NCBI RefSeq assembly: GCF_900111515.1
Contig: NZ_FOHS01000002.1
Coordinates: 186,001-250,000 of the forward strand
Length of the DNA stretch: 64,000 nucleotides
Source of the DNA: Hymenobacter actinosclerus
GTDB lineage: Bacteria > Bacteroidota > Bacteroidia > Cytophagales > Hymenobacteraceae
Direction: 5' to 3'
The notes beneath the pieces are model-generated. The model was not told where the DNA came from, did no database searches, and saw only the letters and a program-made list of their open reading frames with translations. Numbering within the stretch: the first letter of the stretch is position 1; each line of letters opens with the position of its first letter. Shown here in pieces: positions 1 to 8,888 of the stretch. Both the position numbers and the translations under genes were made by a program.

Positions 1-1
1 C

Positions 2-505
2 ACCACAGTTGATACTGCTGTCAGTAGCAGCACAATGCCTGGTTTCTCAACAGAACTAGATAAGCGCTATGGCTTTCGAGGTCTGCGCTTCGAGACTCCA
101 CTTGCCCAAGTGAAGGGGCTGAAGTTTGTGGCTAATAGAGGTGGTAAAGCGGTTTACACGAAGCTCAACGAAAACAAAGTTCTAGGCAATGCTCATTTGA
201 AGCAAGTTTTTTATTGCTTCTACAGAGGGCAACTCTCTGACATTCTATTTTCTGCTGCTGGCTCGTCTAATGCAGATGAAGTATTAAAGGTGCTTACACA
301 AGCATACGGAATGCCTTTCGAGCAAGAGTTAACGGAGGATGAAATGGATGGGCACTTCTATTGGCATGGAAATAAAGCCACGGCTTTGCTATCGATACCC
401 ATTGATGAAGATGACTTTGATGTTATAATATCTAGCATCCCTCTGAAAGAGAAAGAGCAAAGGGACAAAGAGCTACGTGTAAAACGAGCTGCAGAGAAGC
501 TGTAA
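2..505 (+). CDS. Hypothetical protein, 5'-partial
   Basis: I do not recognise this family. The frame is open from the left edge of the window, so the gene probably starts outside it; the first internal ATG is at 35. The visible part is a soluble, mixed alpha/beta sequence of about 165 residues, with a KRYGFRGLRFETPL stretch near the start and a charged Lys/Glu-rich helix at the end. No membrane segment or catalytic motif is visible. Base composition is clearly more AT-rich than the neighbouring sulfatase gene, which hints at accessory origin. A strong hairpin terminator follows the stop codon directly. The existence of the gene is fairly sure; its function is unknown. Confidence 0.6.
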   Translation, partial: TTVDTAVSSSTMPGFSTELDKRYGFRGLRFETPLAQVKGLKFVANRGGKAVYTKLNENKVLGNAHLKQVFYCFYRGQLSDILFSAAGSSNADEVLKVLTQAYGMPFEQELTEDEMDGHFYWHGNKATALLSIPIDEDDFDVIISSIPLKEKEQRDKELRVKRAAEKL

Positions 506-545
506 AAACGGAAGGAGTCCTATAGATAGGACTCCTTCCGTTTTT
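504..545 (+). terminator. Rho-independent terminator
   Basis: A perfect 19-bp inverted repeat (504-522 and 527-545) with a 4-nt loop starts inside the stop codon of the upstream gene. It is flanked by an A run on one side and a T run on the other, so it can terminate in both directions. It ends the truncated orphan gene and may also stop leftward transcription from the sulfatase gene. Confidence 0.85.
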
Positions 546-695
546 ATGGGAAGGGACGGGGTGAATATTGTGTGTGCTCCCCATCCGGTAGGCTAGCGAA
601 AAGCATAGAAAAAAACACATCTGCCCATCACACCGCCAGCCGAAAACGAGCCCCGGTCTATTCATACCCTGGCTTTTACTCCACCAACCGCTCCC

Positions 696-2561
696 TCACT
701 TCCCCAAGAAATCCCCGAACGACGCCTGCTCATACGCTTGCCCGAAGCGCAGCTGCTGCCGGGAAACGGCCGAATCATGCTCAATAACGCGGCGGGCCAC
801 GTTGTCATACGTCACCGTGCCGGCAGGAGTAGCGACGCCAAAGCCGTCGGTGAAGGAGTAGAAGGCGGCGCCGCCGGGCCAGGCGGGGGGGGCGGGGGCC
901 AGCAGGTCGCGGCTCCAGGGGAAATTGGTGGCGGGTAGGTTCAACTGGTGCAACAGCGTGGCGGCTACGTCGGTTTGGGAGCCGTAGGTGAGCACTTGGC
1001 GGCCCCGGGCGGCGGGGGCCAGCGCGCCGCCGGTGAGCAGCAGCGGGATGCGGAACTTGGCCGGGTCGTGCACGGGCGAGCTGCCGGGCTGGGGGTGGCC
1101 GTGGTCGGCTACCAGCACTACCAGCGTGTTGGCCCACCAGGGCTGCTGGCGGGCGCTTTGCAGAAACTGGCCCAGCACGTGGTCGGTGTAGTACACCGAG
1201 TTGCGGAACTGGCTGGCCTCGTTGGAGCCCGCGAACCGGGTGCGCATGGGCACATCAAAGGGCTCGTGGCTGCTCAGGGTGAAGGCCGTGACGAAGAACG
1301 GCTGGGGCTGGCCGGCCAGCTCCTGGAGCATTCTGGCAAACAGCACGTGGTCGTGGGCGCCCCATTTGGCGTTCTGGTCCTGGGCCCGGAAATCGGCCCG
1401 CTCGGTGAAGCGCTGGTAGCCGGCCGTGACGAGGTAGCTTTTCATGTTGGCGAAGGCCAGCTCGCCGCCGTGGTAGTAGGCCGTGGAGTAGCCCTGCTCC
1501 CTCAACACCCGGGCCAGGTGGGGCAGCTGCTCGGTTTTGCGCGGGTACTTGATGATGCTGGTGGCCGGCTGGTTGGGGTAGCCCGAGAGCAGCGCCACGA
1601 GGCCCTTCTGGCTCCGGTCGCCGGCCGCAAACACGTTGCGGAAAGCCACGCCGGTGCGGCTCAGGCTGTCGAGGGTGGGCGTAACGCCCGGCTCGCCGCC
1701 CAGGTGGCCCACCAGCTTGCCGGTGAAGCTCTCCAGGATGATAAACAGCACGTTGGGCTGGCGCAAGCCGGGGCGTAGCAGCCGCACCGTATCGGGGCCG
1801 GCGGTTTGGTAGAGGCTGGCGGTGAGGCGGGCGGCCGTGGTGTCGGGCAGGAACTGGTAGGGGTTGCGGGTGCTGTTCTGCAGAAACAGCGAGTTGAGCA
1901 CGTTCCAGGGCACGTTGATGGCCGCGTGGTTGGCAAACGGCACCGGCGAGAAGTATACGTCGCCCTGGTTGATGGGAATCTGCTGCAGACCCCCGCGCAG
2001 CGGCACCACCAGCAGCGCCAGGTACAGCAGCCCCGCCAACGCGGCGCGGCCCCGCCCAAAGCCCGCCGGCAGGTCAGGCAGGCGGCCCACCACTCCTTTA
2101 TAGAGGCCCCAGCCCGCGCCCAGCAGCGCCAGCCACAAACCCAGTCCCAGCCCCAGCAAACCCGGAGTGGCTGAAGCCGCCGCCTCGCCCGGCGTGCGCA
2201 GGTACTGCAGCGGCGTGGCATCGAGCCGGAAGCCCCAGGGGCCGTACAGGGCCAGATCGGCCACCGTGAGCAGGGCCACCAGCGCCACCAGTACCGCCGT
2301 GAGGCCGCGCAGGCCCCGCGCCAGCCCGAACCGCGGCCCCAGCAGGCAGCCCACCACAAACAGCAGAAACGGCGCCAGGCACAGGTAGGCCGCCGCCGAG
2401 GCGTCGAGCCGTAGCGCGTGGCCGAAGATGCGCGGCACCGTGCCGGCGGGCAGCGCCGACGTGCGGGGCAGGTAGTAGACCAGAAACAGGGCCCTAACCA
2501 GCCCGAAATACAGCAGCCAGAACAGAAAGTAGCGCGGCTGAAACGCGAAGCGGCTTTTCAC
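696..2561 (-). CDS. LTA synthase-like membrane sulfatase-fold protein
   Basis: A membrane protein with several N-terminal transmembrane segments (roughly residues 10-200) and an extracytoplasmic sulfatase/alkaline-phosphatase-fold domain. This is the layout of lipoteichoic acid synthase-like phosphoglycerol transferases. Motifs in order: NVLFIILESF (metal-binding Glu), GDRSQKG (nucleophile loop), a GYPNQP stretch, and VADHGH (metal-binding Asp and His). Gram-negative Bacteroidota make no LTA, so the substrate is probably a periplasmic phosphoglycerol-type or lipid group; that is inference. The loop carries Ser where LtaS has Thr. Start choice: ATGs exist at 2645 and 2597, but a -7 box (2567-2574) lies downstream of both, so the GTG at 2561, giving an MKSRF-like N-terminus and 621 residues, is preferred. 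Confidence 0.85.
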   Translation of the reverse strand: MKSRFAFQPRYFLFWLLYFGLVRALFLVYYLPRTSALPAGTVPRIFGHALRLDASAAAYLCLAPFLLFVVGCLLGPRFGLARGLRGLTAVLVALVALLTVADLALYGPWGFRLDATPLQYLRTPGEAAASATPGLLGLGLGLWLALLGAGWGLYKGVVGRLPDLPAGFGRGRAALAGLLYLALLVVPLRGGLQQIPINQGDVYFSPVPFANHAAINVPWNVLNSLFLQNSTRNPYQFLPDTTAARLTASLYQTAGPDTVRLLRPGLRQPNVLFIILESFTGKLVGHLGGEPGVTPTLDSLSRTGVAFRNVFAAGDRSQKGLVALLSGYPNQPATSIIKYPRKTEQLPHLARVLREQGYSTAYYHGGELAFANMKSYLVTAGYQRFTERADFRAQDQNAKWGAHDHVLFARMLQELAGQPQPFFVTAFTLSSHEPFDVPMRTRFAGSNEASQFRNSVYYTDHVLGQFLQSARQQPWWANTLVVLVADHGHPQPGSSPVHDPAKFRIPLLLTGGALAPAARGRQVLTYGSQTDVAATLLHQLNLPATNFPWSRDLLAPAPPAWPGGAAFYSFTDGFGVATPAGTVTYDNVARRVIEHDSAVSRQQLRFGQAYEQASFGDFLGK

Positions 2562-2566
2562 ATCCG

Positions 2567-2574
2567 CAAAGGTA
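2567..2574 (-). promoter_or_regulatory. Candidate Bacteroidota -7 box (TACCTTTG) for the sulfatase gene
   Basis: Reads TACCTTTG on the minus strand and fits TAnnTTTG. It ends 5 nt before the GTG at 2561, so the transcript would have almost no leader. No clear TTG at -33 is visible. If real, it rules out the two upstream ATG starts. Confidence 0.45.
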
Positions 2575-2762
2575 AAGCCCCGGCCCCGATGCCTCATTCG
2601 GGCGGCCCGGCAGGATACGGCTATGTTTTTTGGATGCCCTTGCAAAAGCAGTGGCCCTCGGTGAAAATAACTGATTATATGGGTAAACAGGGTGTGAATA
2701 GAAGGGGGTATCGATGCCAGATAAGCAGTTTTATATAAAATCAGGGTAAAAATTAGGGGGCG

Positions 2763-2796
2763 TTGATTAATTTCCTGAAGCCGGCTTGTATATTTG
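2763..2796 (+). promoter_or_regulatory. Candidate promoter of glnN
   Basis: TTG at 2763-2765 and TATATTTG at 2789-2796 match the Bacteroidota -33/-7 pattern, with a 23-nt spacer. Transcription would start near 2803 and leave a leader of about 65 nt before the ATG at 2868. This supports 2868 over the upstream in-frame ATG at 2763 (the A of ATG overlaps the -33 box). Confidence 0.55.
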
Positions 2797-2867
2797 AGCC
2801 TGCTAATGGCACGCTGCCCTTAGCGGCGCCTGCTGCCTACACTTTCTGCCTAACCCCTCTGCCCCCG

Positions 2868-5057
<2,190 letters not shown>

Positions 5058-5121
5058 CACCAGGGCTGGAGTCGGGCCGGAGTTGGGTGGGAATTTTTCT
5101 CCGCGCCCCGATCTTAGAAAG

Positions 5122-5149
5122 GCCGCATCCGGGGGATGCGGCTTTTTTT
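5122..5149 (+). terminator. Terminator of glnN
   Basis: A 9-bp GC-rich stem (5122-5130 and 5134-5142) with a 3-nt G loop is followed by seven T residues (5143-5149). It lies 64 nt after the glnN stop, before the convergent gene at 5188. Confidence 0.85.
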
Positions 5150-5187
5150 GTGGAGGTAGGCTAAACCTGCGGAATATTGCTTACAGC

Positions 5188-5607
5188 TCACGCCGTTTCC
5201 CGCTGCGCCTGCCGCAGCCAGGCCCGGGCCTCGTCCACATCCCCGAACATCTTCATCTGGAGCCGGCCGCTAATGCCGATGTGCATGGCCTCGGCCGAAA
5301 TGGCGGCCAGCGCCTCGGGGCTGACGACGTGGGCGAAGTGGGTGAGGCCCTGGCTGATGGCCCGCGGGGCCCAGTCGGTTACAATCCACTCCACGGCGTG
5401 GTCCCAGGGGCCGATAACCTCGCGGTTGTCGTTGAGCAGGTAGGGGCAGGCGTGCTCGCGCAGGGGCGTCAGGCAGGCGTCGGCCCCGGCCACAATGCCG
5501 GCATAGGTCTGGTAGCCCACCCAGTTGTTGTACACCCACTCGTTGGCCGGGTCGTAGGCAATGGTGAGGTACACTTTGCCGAAGCCGTTGGTGAGTTCTT
5601 GTGTCAT
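5188..5607 (-). CDS. Hypothetical protein, possibly STAS/SpoIIAA-like
   Basis: A 139-residue soluble protein. The pattern is an N-terminal beta-rich segment (KVYLTIAYDPANEWVYNNW), a central AGADACL helix, then LNDNREVIGPWDHAVEWI and a C-terminal stretch ending in MKMFGDVDEARAWL. The FxDxxEAxxWL-type ending is seen in SpoIIAA-like/STAS-fold proteins of Bacteroidota, but no phosphorylatable Ser motif is clear, so this is only a suggestion. It is convergent with glnN and has no obvious operon partner. Reading frame and codon use look like its GC-rich neighbours. Confidence 0.7.
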   Translation of the reverse strand: MTQELTNGFGKVYLTIAYDPANEWVYNNWVGYQTYAGIVAGADACLTPLREHACPYLLNDNREVIGPWDHAVEWIVTDWAPRAISQGLTHFAHVVSPEALAAISAEAMHIGISGRLQMKMFGDVDEARAWLRQAQRETA

Positions 5608-5785
5608 GGAGCGGGGAGCAGGACCGTAGGGAGGGCCAGTTCCTCAAAAATGCGGAAATAGTACCAGCCCGCCAAATGCCGGCCACTTAGGCGCTGATGC
5701 TTAGCCGCAATAAAGCGCCGTTGGGTTTCAACTACCGCCGCCGCCGGCCACCCGGCGGCTTCAGGCAGAAAGCAGCGGCGCCGGC

Positions 5786-6148
5786 TCAGGCAAAGGGTAC
5801 CAGCGCGGCCAGCAGGGTGGTGGTAATGCGGTGCCACTGCGGATAGGGCCAGCTGGTGCCGGGAGTCGTGCCGGCGTGGCCGATGTCGCGGCGGGCGGCG
5901 GCCACCCAGCCCAGCAGCACAGCGCGGGCCGGCAGCGGCTGGCCCGAGTGCAGGCCCGCGGGCCATTGATCGGGGGGCCAGGTGTCGAGCAGGTATTCGG
6001 CCTGGTCGGCAATGCGGGCTAGGCGGGCGGGGGTATAGGGGTCGGAAGAGGGCAGGTGGCGCACGGTGCGGTACAGTTCCCGCAGGGCGGTTCGGGCGGG
6101 CGGAAACCGGGTCGTTCCGTCCGCGGCCAGGGCAGCAGTATCTTTCAT
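5786..6148 (-). CDS. Small hypothetical protein
   Basis: About 120 residues from the ATG at 6148; an upstream in-frame ATG at 6199 is also possible. The sequence is helical and rich in Ala, Arg and Trp, with no signal peptide or membrane segment (MKDTAALAADG start, YLLDTWPPDQWPAG in the middle, PYPQWHRITTTLLAAL at the end). I do not recognise the family. An overlapping longer frame at 5604-6158 is Pro/Arg-rich and looks like a GC shadow, so this frame was chosen. Function unknown, existence moderately supported. Confidence 0.5.
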   Translation of the reverse strand: MKDTAALAADGTTRFPPARTALRELYRTVRHLPSSDPYTPARLARIADQAEYLLDTWPPDQWPAGLHSGQPLPARAVLLGWVAAARRDIGHAGTTPGTSWPYPQWHRITTTLLAALVPFA

Positions 6149-6268
6149 GTGGGCCCACTTACGACCCGGTTTCGGCGTTCGGATTTCCCGCAGGGGCATC
6201 GAAAAGGAGAAAAAAAAATAAAATTTCTACCCGGAATTATCTGCCCTTTAATCCGGTTTAAGGGCGGC

Positions 6269-6769
6269 TCAGGCCGACAGCTGCGCGGGCGGCTCGTGGT
6301 CGTCGGGCAGCCACTGGGCCCCGGTGCCGTGGTCGGGGGCCAGGCGTTTCCAGGTGGCGGCCCGCAGCTCGTCGAGGCGCCGGAGCGTGTCCTGCACCGT
6401 GGCGTGCCGGCCCACTTTCTCGAACAGGCCCGAGCTACGGCCGGCCCGCAGCAGCTGCTCGATTACCAGCGGCAGCACCCAGCCCACTACATTGGAAGCC
6501 AGGGCCCCGCGCAGGCCTATTTTCAGCAGCAGGCGGGCCGCCATGCGCTCGAGCAGCAGCGTGCGGGCCACGGGCAGGGCCTTGCCCACCAGAAAATCGC
6601 GCACCAGCTCGCCGTTGCCCTGCACCACTTCGGCCCGCAACACGTCCTGCACCGCGTCGAGGGCCGAGCGGGCGGCTTTGCGGAACAGCCGGCCGGTCTG
6701 CCAGGCGGCCAGGCGGCCCGTTTGCCCGGCCGCGCGCACAAACCAGGGAACGTGAAGCGGAATTTTCAT
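6269..6769 (-). CDS. Hypothetical protein with amphipathic/hydrophobic helices
   Basis: About 166 residues from the ATG at 6769 (MKIPLHVPWFVRAAG), preferred over the ATG at 6832 because the extra residues are low complexity. The protein is mostly helical with many Arg, Ala and Leu residues. One hydrophobic stretch (GALASNVVGWVLPLVIEQLL, about residues 90-110) could bind membrane. The tail is acidic and Pro-rich. No known domain was recognised. The neighbouring gene at 6918 is divergent, so the two may share a control region of about 150 bp. Confidence 0.55.
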   Translation of the reverse strand: MKIPLHVPWFVRAAGQTGRLAAWQTGRLFRKAARSALDAVQDVLRAEVVQGNGELVRDFLVGKALPVARTLLLERMAARLLLKIGLRGALASNVVGWVLPLVIEQLLRAGRSSGLFEKVGRHATVQDTLRRLDELRAATWKRLAPDHGTGAQWLPDDHEPPAQLSA

Positions 6770-6917
6770 GGGGTAAGTAAAACAGTAGTCCGGCAGCTGG
6801 CGCGGTTTGGGGCCGGGTTCCGGAAGCGCCACGGTACCTAAAAGGGCGTTTCGTGCGTAAAGTTCAGCTTACGCTTCGGCCGGCGCCCGGTTGCCGGCCT
6901 TATCTTACTTTATTGCC

Positions 6918-7892
6918 ATGAACGCCATTGTTATCCAGCAGGCCGGTGGGCCCGAAGTTCTCGAACTGCAAACCCGGCCCCGCCCCGGGCCCGGCCCCGG
7001 CCAGGTGCTGCTGCGGGTGGCCGCTGCCGGCGTCAACCGTCCCGACGTGTTTATGCGCCAGGGTAAGTACGCCGGCGCCAACGATGCCGCCGGCCTCGTG
7101 CCGGGCCTCGAAGTGGCCGGCCACGTGGAAGCCTGCGGCCCCGACGTAAGCCGCTGGCAGCCCGGCGACGCCGTGTGCGCCCTACTGAGCGAGGGTGGCT
7201 ACGCCGAATATGTGGTGGTAGAGGCCGGTCACTGCCTGCCCGTTCCGGCCGGCCTGAGCCTGACCGAAGCCGCCAGCCTGCCCGAAACGGCCTTTACCGT
7301 GTGGCACAACGTGTTTCAGCGCGGCCACCTGCAACCCGGCGAAACCCTGCTCGTGCACGGGGGCAGCAGCGGCATTGGGGTGCTGGCCGTGCAGCTGGCC
7401 CACGCCCTGGGCAGCCGGGTGGCCGCCACCGCCGGCTCGGCCGAAAAGTGCGCCGCCGTGGCCCGCCTCGGTGCCGATATCGTCGTCAACTACAAAGAGG
7501 AGGACTTCGAAAAAGTGGTGGCCGCTGCCGGCGGGGCCGATGTGGTGCTGGACATGATTGGCGGCGACTACACGCCCAAAAACCTGCGCCTGCTGCGCGA
7601 CGACGGCCGGCTGGTGTTCATCAACGCCATGCAGGGCGCGCAGGCCGAATTCAACGCCCTCGATGTGATGCGCCGCCGCCTGACCATCACGGGCAGTACC
7701 TTGCGGCCCCGCTCGGCCGGGTTCAAGGCGGCCCTGGCCCGGGAAGTGGAGCGCCACGTGTGGCCCGTAGTGGCGGCCGGCGGGCTGCGGCCCGTTATTG
7801 AGCGCACGTTCCCGCTGGCCGAGGCCACGGAGGCCCACCGGCTGATGGAGAGCAGCAGCCACATCGGTAAAATCGTGCTGCTGATGGAGTAG
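6918..7892 (+). CDS. NAD(P)H:quinone oxidoreductase, zinc-independent MDR family
   Basis: A medium-chain dehydrogenase/reductase of 324 residues, close in layout to human PIG3 (TP53I3) and bacterial QOR. It should reduce quinones or enone-type compounds with NADPH in the cytoplasm. Visible motifs: MNAIVIQQAGGPEVLEL start, RVAAAGVNRPDVFMRQG, the GDAVCALLSEGGYAEY segment, and the nucleotide-binding loop HGGSSGIGVLAVQLA (glycine-rich). A final EATEAHRLMESSSHIGKIVL tail is also typical. No structural zinc Cys cluster is seen, which fits the QOR subgroup. The start at 6918 matches family N-termini; an upstream ATG at 6891 adds only an unlikely leader. Monocistronic. Confidence 0.9.
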   Translation: MNAIVIQQAGGPEVLELQTRPRPGPGPGQVLLRVAAAGVNRPDVFMRQGKYAGANDAAGLVPGLEVAGHVEACGPDVSRWQPGDAVCALLSEGGYAEYVVVEAGHCLPVPAGLSLTEAASLPETAFTVWHNVFQRGHLQPGETLLVHGGSSGIGVLAVQLAHALGSRVAATAGSAEKCAAVARLGADIVVNYKEEDFEKVVAAAGGADVVLDMIGGDYTPKNLRLLRDDGRLVFINAMQGAQAEFNALDVMRRRLTITGSTLRPRSAGFKAALAREVERHVWPVVAAGGLRPVIERTFPLAEATEAHRLMESSSHIGKIVLLME

Positions 7893-7998
7893 GGCCGCAT
7901 TCGAAACTATTACCCAACGAATGGCGGCGGCTGTCGTTAGCCCTGGAGTGGCTACGGCCGAGCTTGTTTTGTCTTCTGACTTCTAAATCACTCTTTGT

Positions 7999-8661
7999 AT
8001 GGATACTGCACTTCTGATTGGGGCTACCGGCCTGGTGGGCGACTACCTGTTGCGCCAGCTGCTCGCCAACGACCAGTTTGAGCACCTCAAAGTTTTCACC
8101 CGCCGGCCCACCGGCTACCAGAACCCGCGGCTGGAGGAGCACATCGTGGATTTCGACCAGCCCCGCGACTGGAACCACCTGTTGCAGGGCGACGTGCTGT
8201 TTTCGAGCCTTGGCACCACCCTGCGCCAGGCCGGCAGCCAGCAGGCCCAGTACCAGGTCGATTACAGCTACCAGTATCAGGCCGCCAAGGCCGCGGCCGA
8301 AAACGGCGTACCGGCCTACGTGCTGATATCCTCGGCCGGGGCCGATGCCGAGGCCCTCATGTTTTACAGCCGCATGAAGGGCGAGCTGGAGCGCGATGTC
8401 AAGCGGCTGCCCTTCCAGCGCATCCATATTCTGCAACCGGGCATTCTGGCCGGCTCGCGCACCGAGAAACGCCCGGCCGAAAAGGTGGGCCTATGGCTGG
8501 CCACGGCCGCCAGCACCATGCCGCTGCTGCATAGCTACCGGCCCATCCATGCCCGCACCGTGGCCCGCGCCATGCGCCACGCCGCCCTCGACGAAACCCC
8601 CGGCGTGCACACCCACACGCTGGAGGAGGTGTTCACGCTGGCAGGAACGAAGGAGGAGTAG
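7999..8661 (+). CDS. NAD(P)H-binding Rossmann protein (HTATIP2-like)
   Basis: A 220-residue atypical short-chain dehydrogenase. The N-terminal nucleotide-binding loop is LIGATGLVGDYLL, followed by RRPTGYQNPRLEEHIVDF. Further motifs are LFSSLGTTLRQAGS, VLISSAGADAEALMFYSRMKGELE (with a YxxxK-like YSRMK) and the LQPGILAGSRTE loop. This matches the HTATIP2/TIP30-type 'NAD(P)H-binding protein' family; the substrate is unknown. It resembles the gene at 12135 in layout (LGV/LGT loop and RPGFL/QPGIL), so the two are likely paralogues. It stands alone and is followed by a short tandem repeat and a long inverted repeat. Confidence 0.85.
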   Translation: MDTALLIGATGLVGDYLLRQLLANDQFEHLKVFTRRPTGYQNPRLEEHIVDFDQPRDWNHLLQGDVLFSSLGTTLRQAGSQQAQYQVDYSYQYQAAKAAAENGVPAYVLISSAGADAEALMFYSRMKGELERDVKRLPFQRIHILQPGILAGSRTEKRPAEKVGLWLATAASTMPLLHSYRPIHARTVARAMRHAALDETPGVHTHTLEEVFTLAGTKEE

Positions 8662-8666
8662 GTGAA

Positions 8667-8698
8667 GTGACTCGGTGAATGAGTGACTCGGTGAATGC
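8667..8698. repeat. Two tandem 16-bp repeats
   Basis: Two adjacent copies of a 16-bp unit (GTGACTCGGTGAATGA, the second ending in C) follow the stop of the gene at 7999, and a truncated third copy continues to about 8708. No function is evident. Confidence 0.7.
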
Positions 8699-8713
8699 GT
8701 GAATGAGCGAACC

Positions 8714-8810
8714 CGCCTGTCATCCTGAGCGCAGCGAAGGCCCTGGATAGAAGCTGACATCAGACTGTAGCTTCTGGATAGGGCCTTCGCTGCGCTCAGG
8801 ATGACAGGCG
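8714..8810. repeat. Long inverted repeat, dispersed core family
   Basis: Arms of about 42 bp (8714-8755 and 8769-8810) are nearly perfect, differing only at a few inner bases. The outer core reads TGTCATCCTGAGCGCAGCGA. Related cores occur at 12816, 15159, 29367 and 32702. The transcript would form a long hairpin between the genes at 7999 and 8889. It may be a REP/MITE-like element or a folded terminator. Confidence 0.85.
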
Positions 8811-8837
8811 GACCCCCGCATTCATCCCAGCACCGCT

Positions 8838-8845
8838 TACCTTTG
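8838..8845 (+). promoter_or_regulatory. Candidate -7 box (TACCTTTG) of ispG
   Basis: Fits TAnnTTTG and lies 43 nt before the ispG ATG, just after the inverted repeat. No convincing TTG at -33 is visible, so confidence is modest. Confidence 0.4.
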
Positions 8846-8888
8846 TGGTGCCGCGCAACTTTCGGCCGCGGCCCCCGGTTTTCCTTCT

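Noticed and set aside
948..1778. 276-codon plus-strand frame opposite the sulfatase
   Set aside because: Ala/Gly/Val-rich shadow without motifs; the minus-strand protein shows a complete sulfatase pattern.
5604..6158. 184-codon alternative frame over the small hypothetical gene
   Set aside because: Pro/Arg/Gly-rich composition typical of a wrong frame; the frame at 5786-6148 looks more protein-like.
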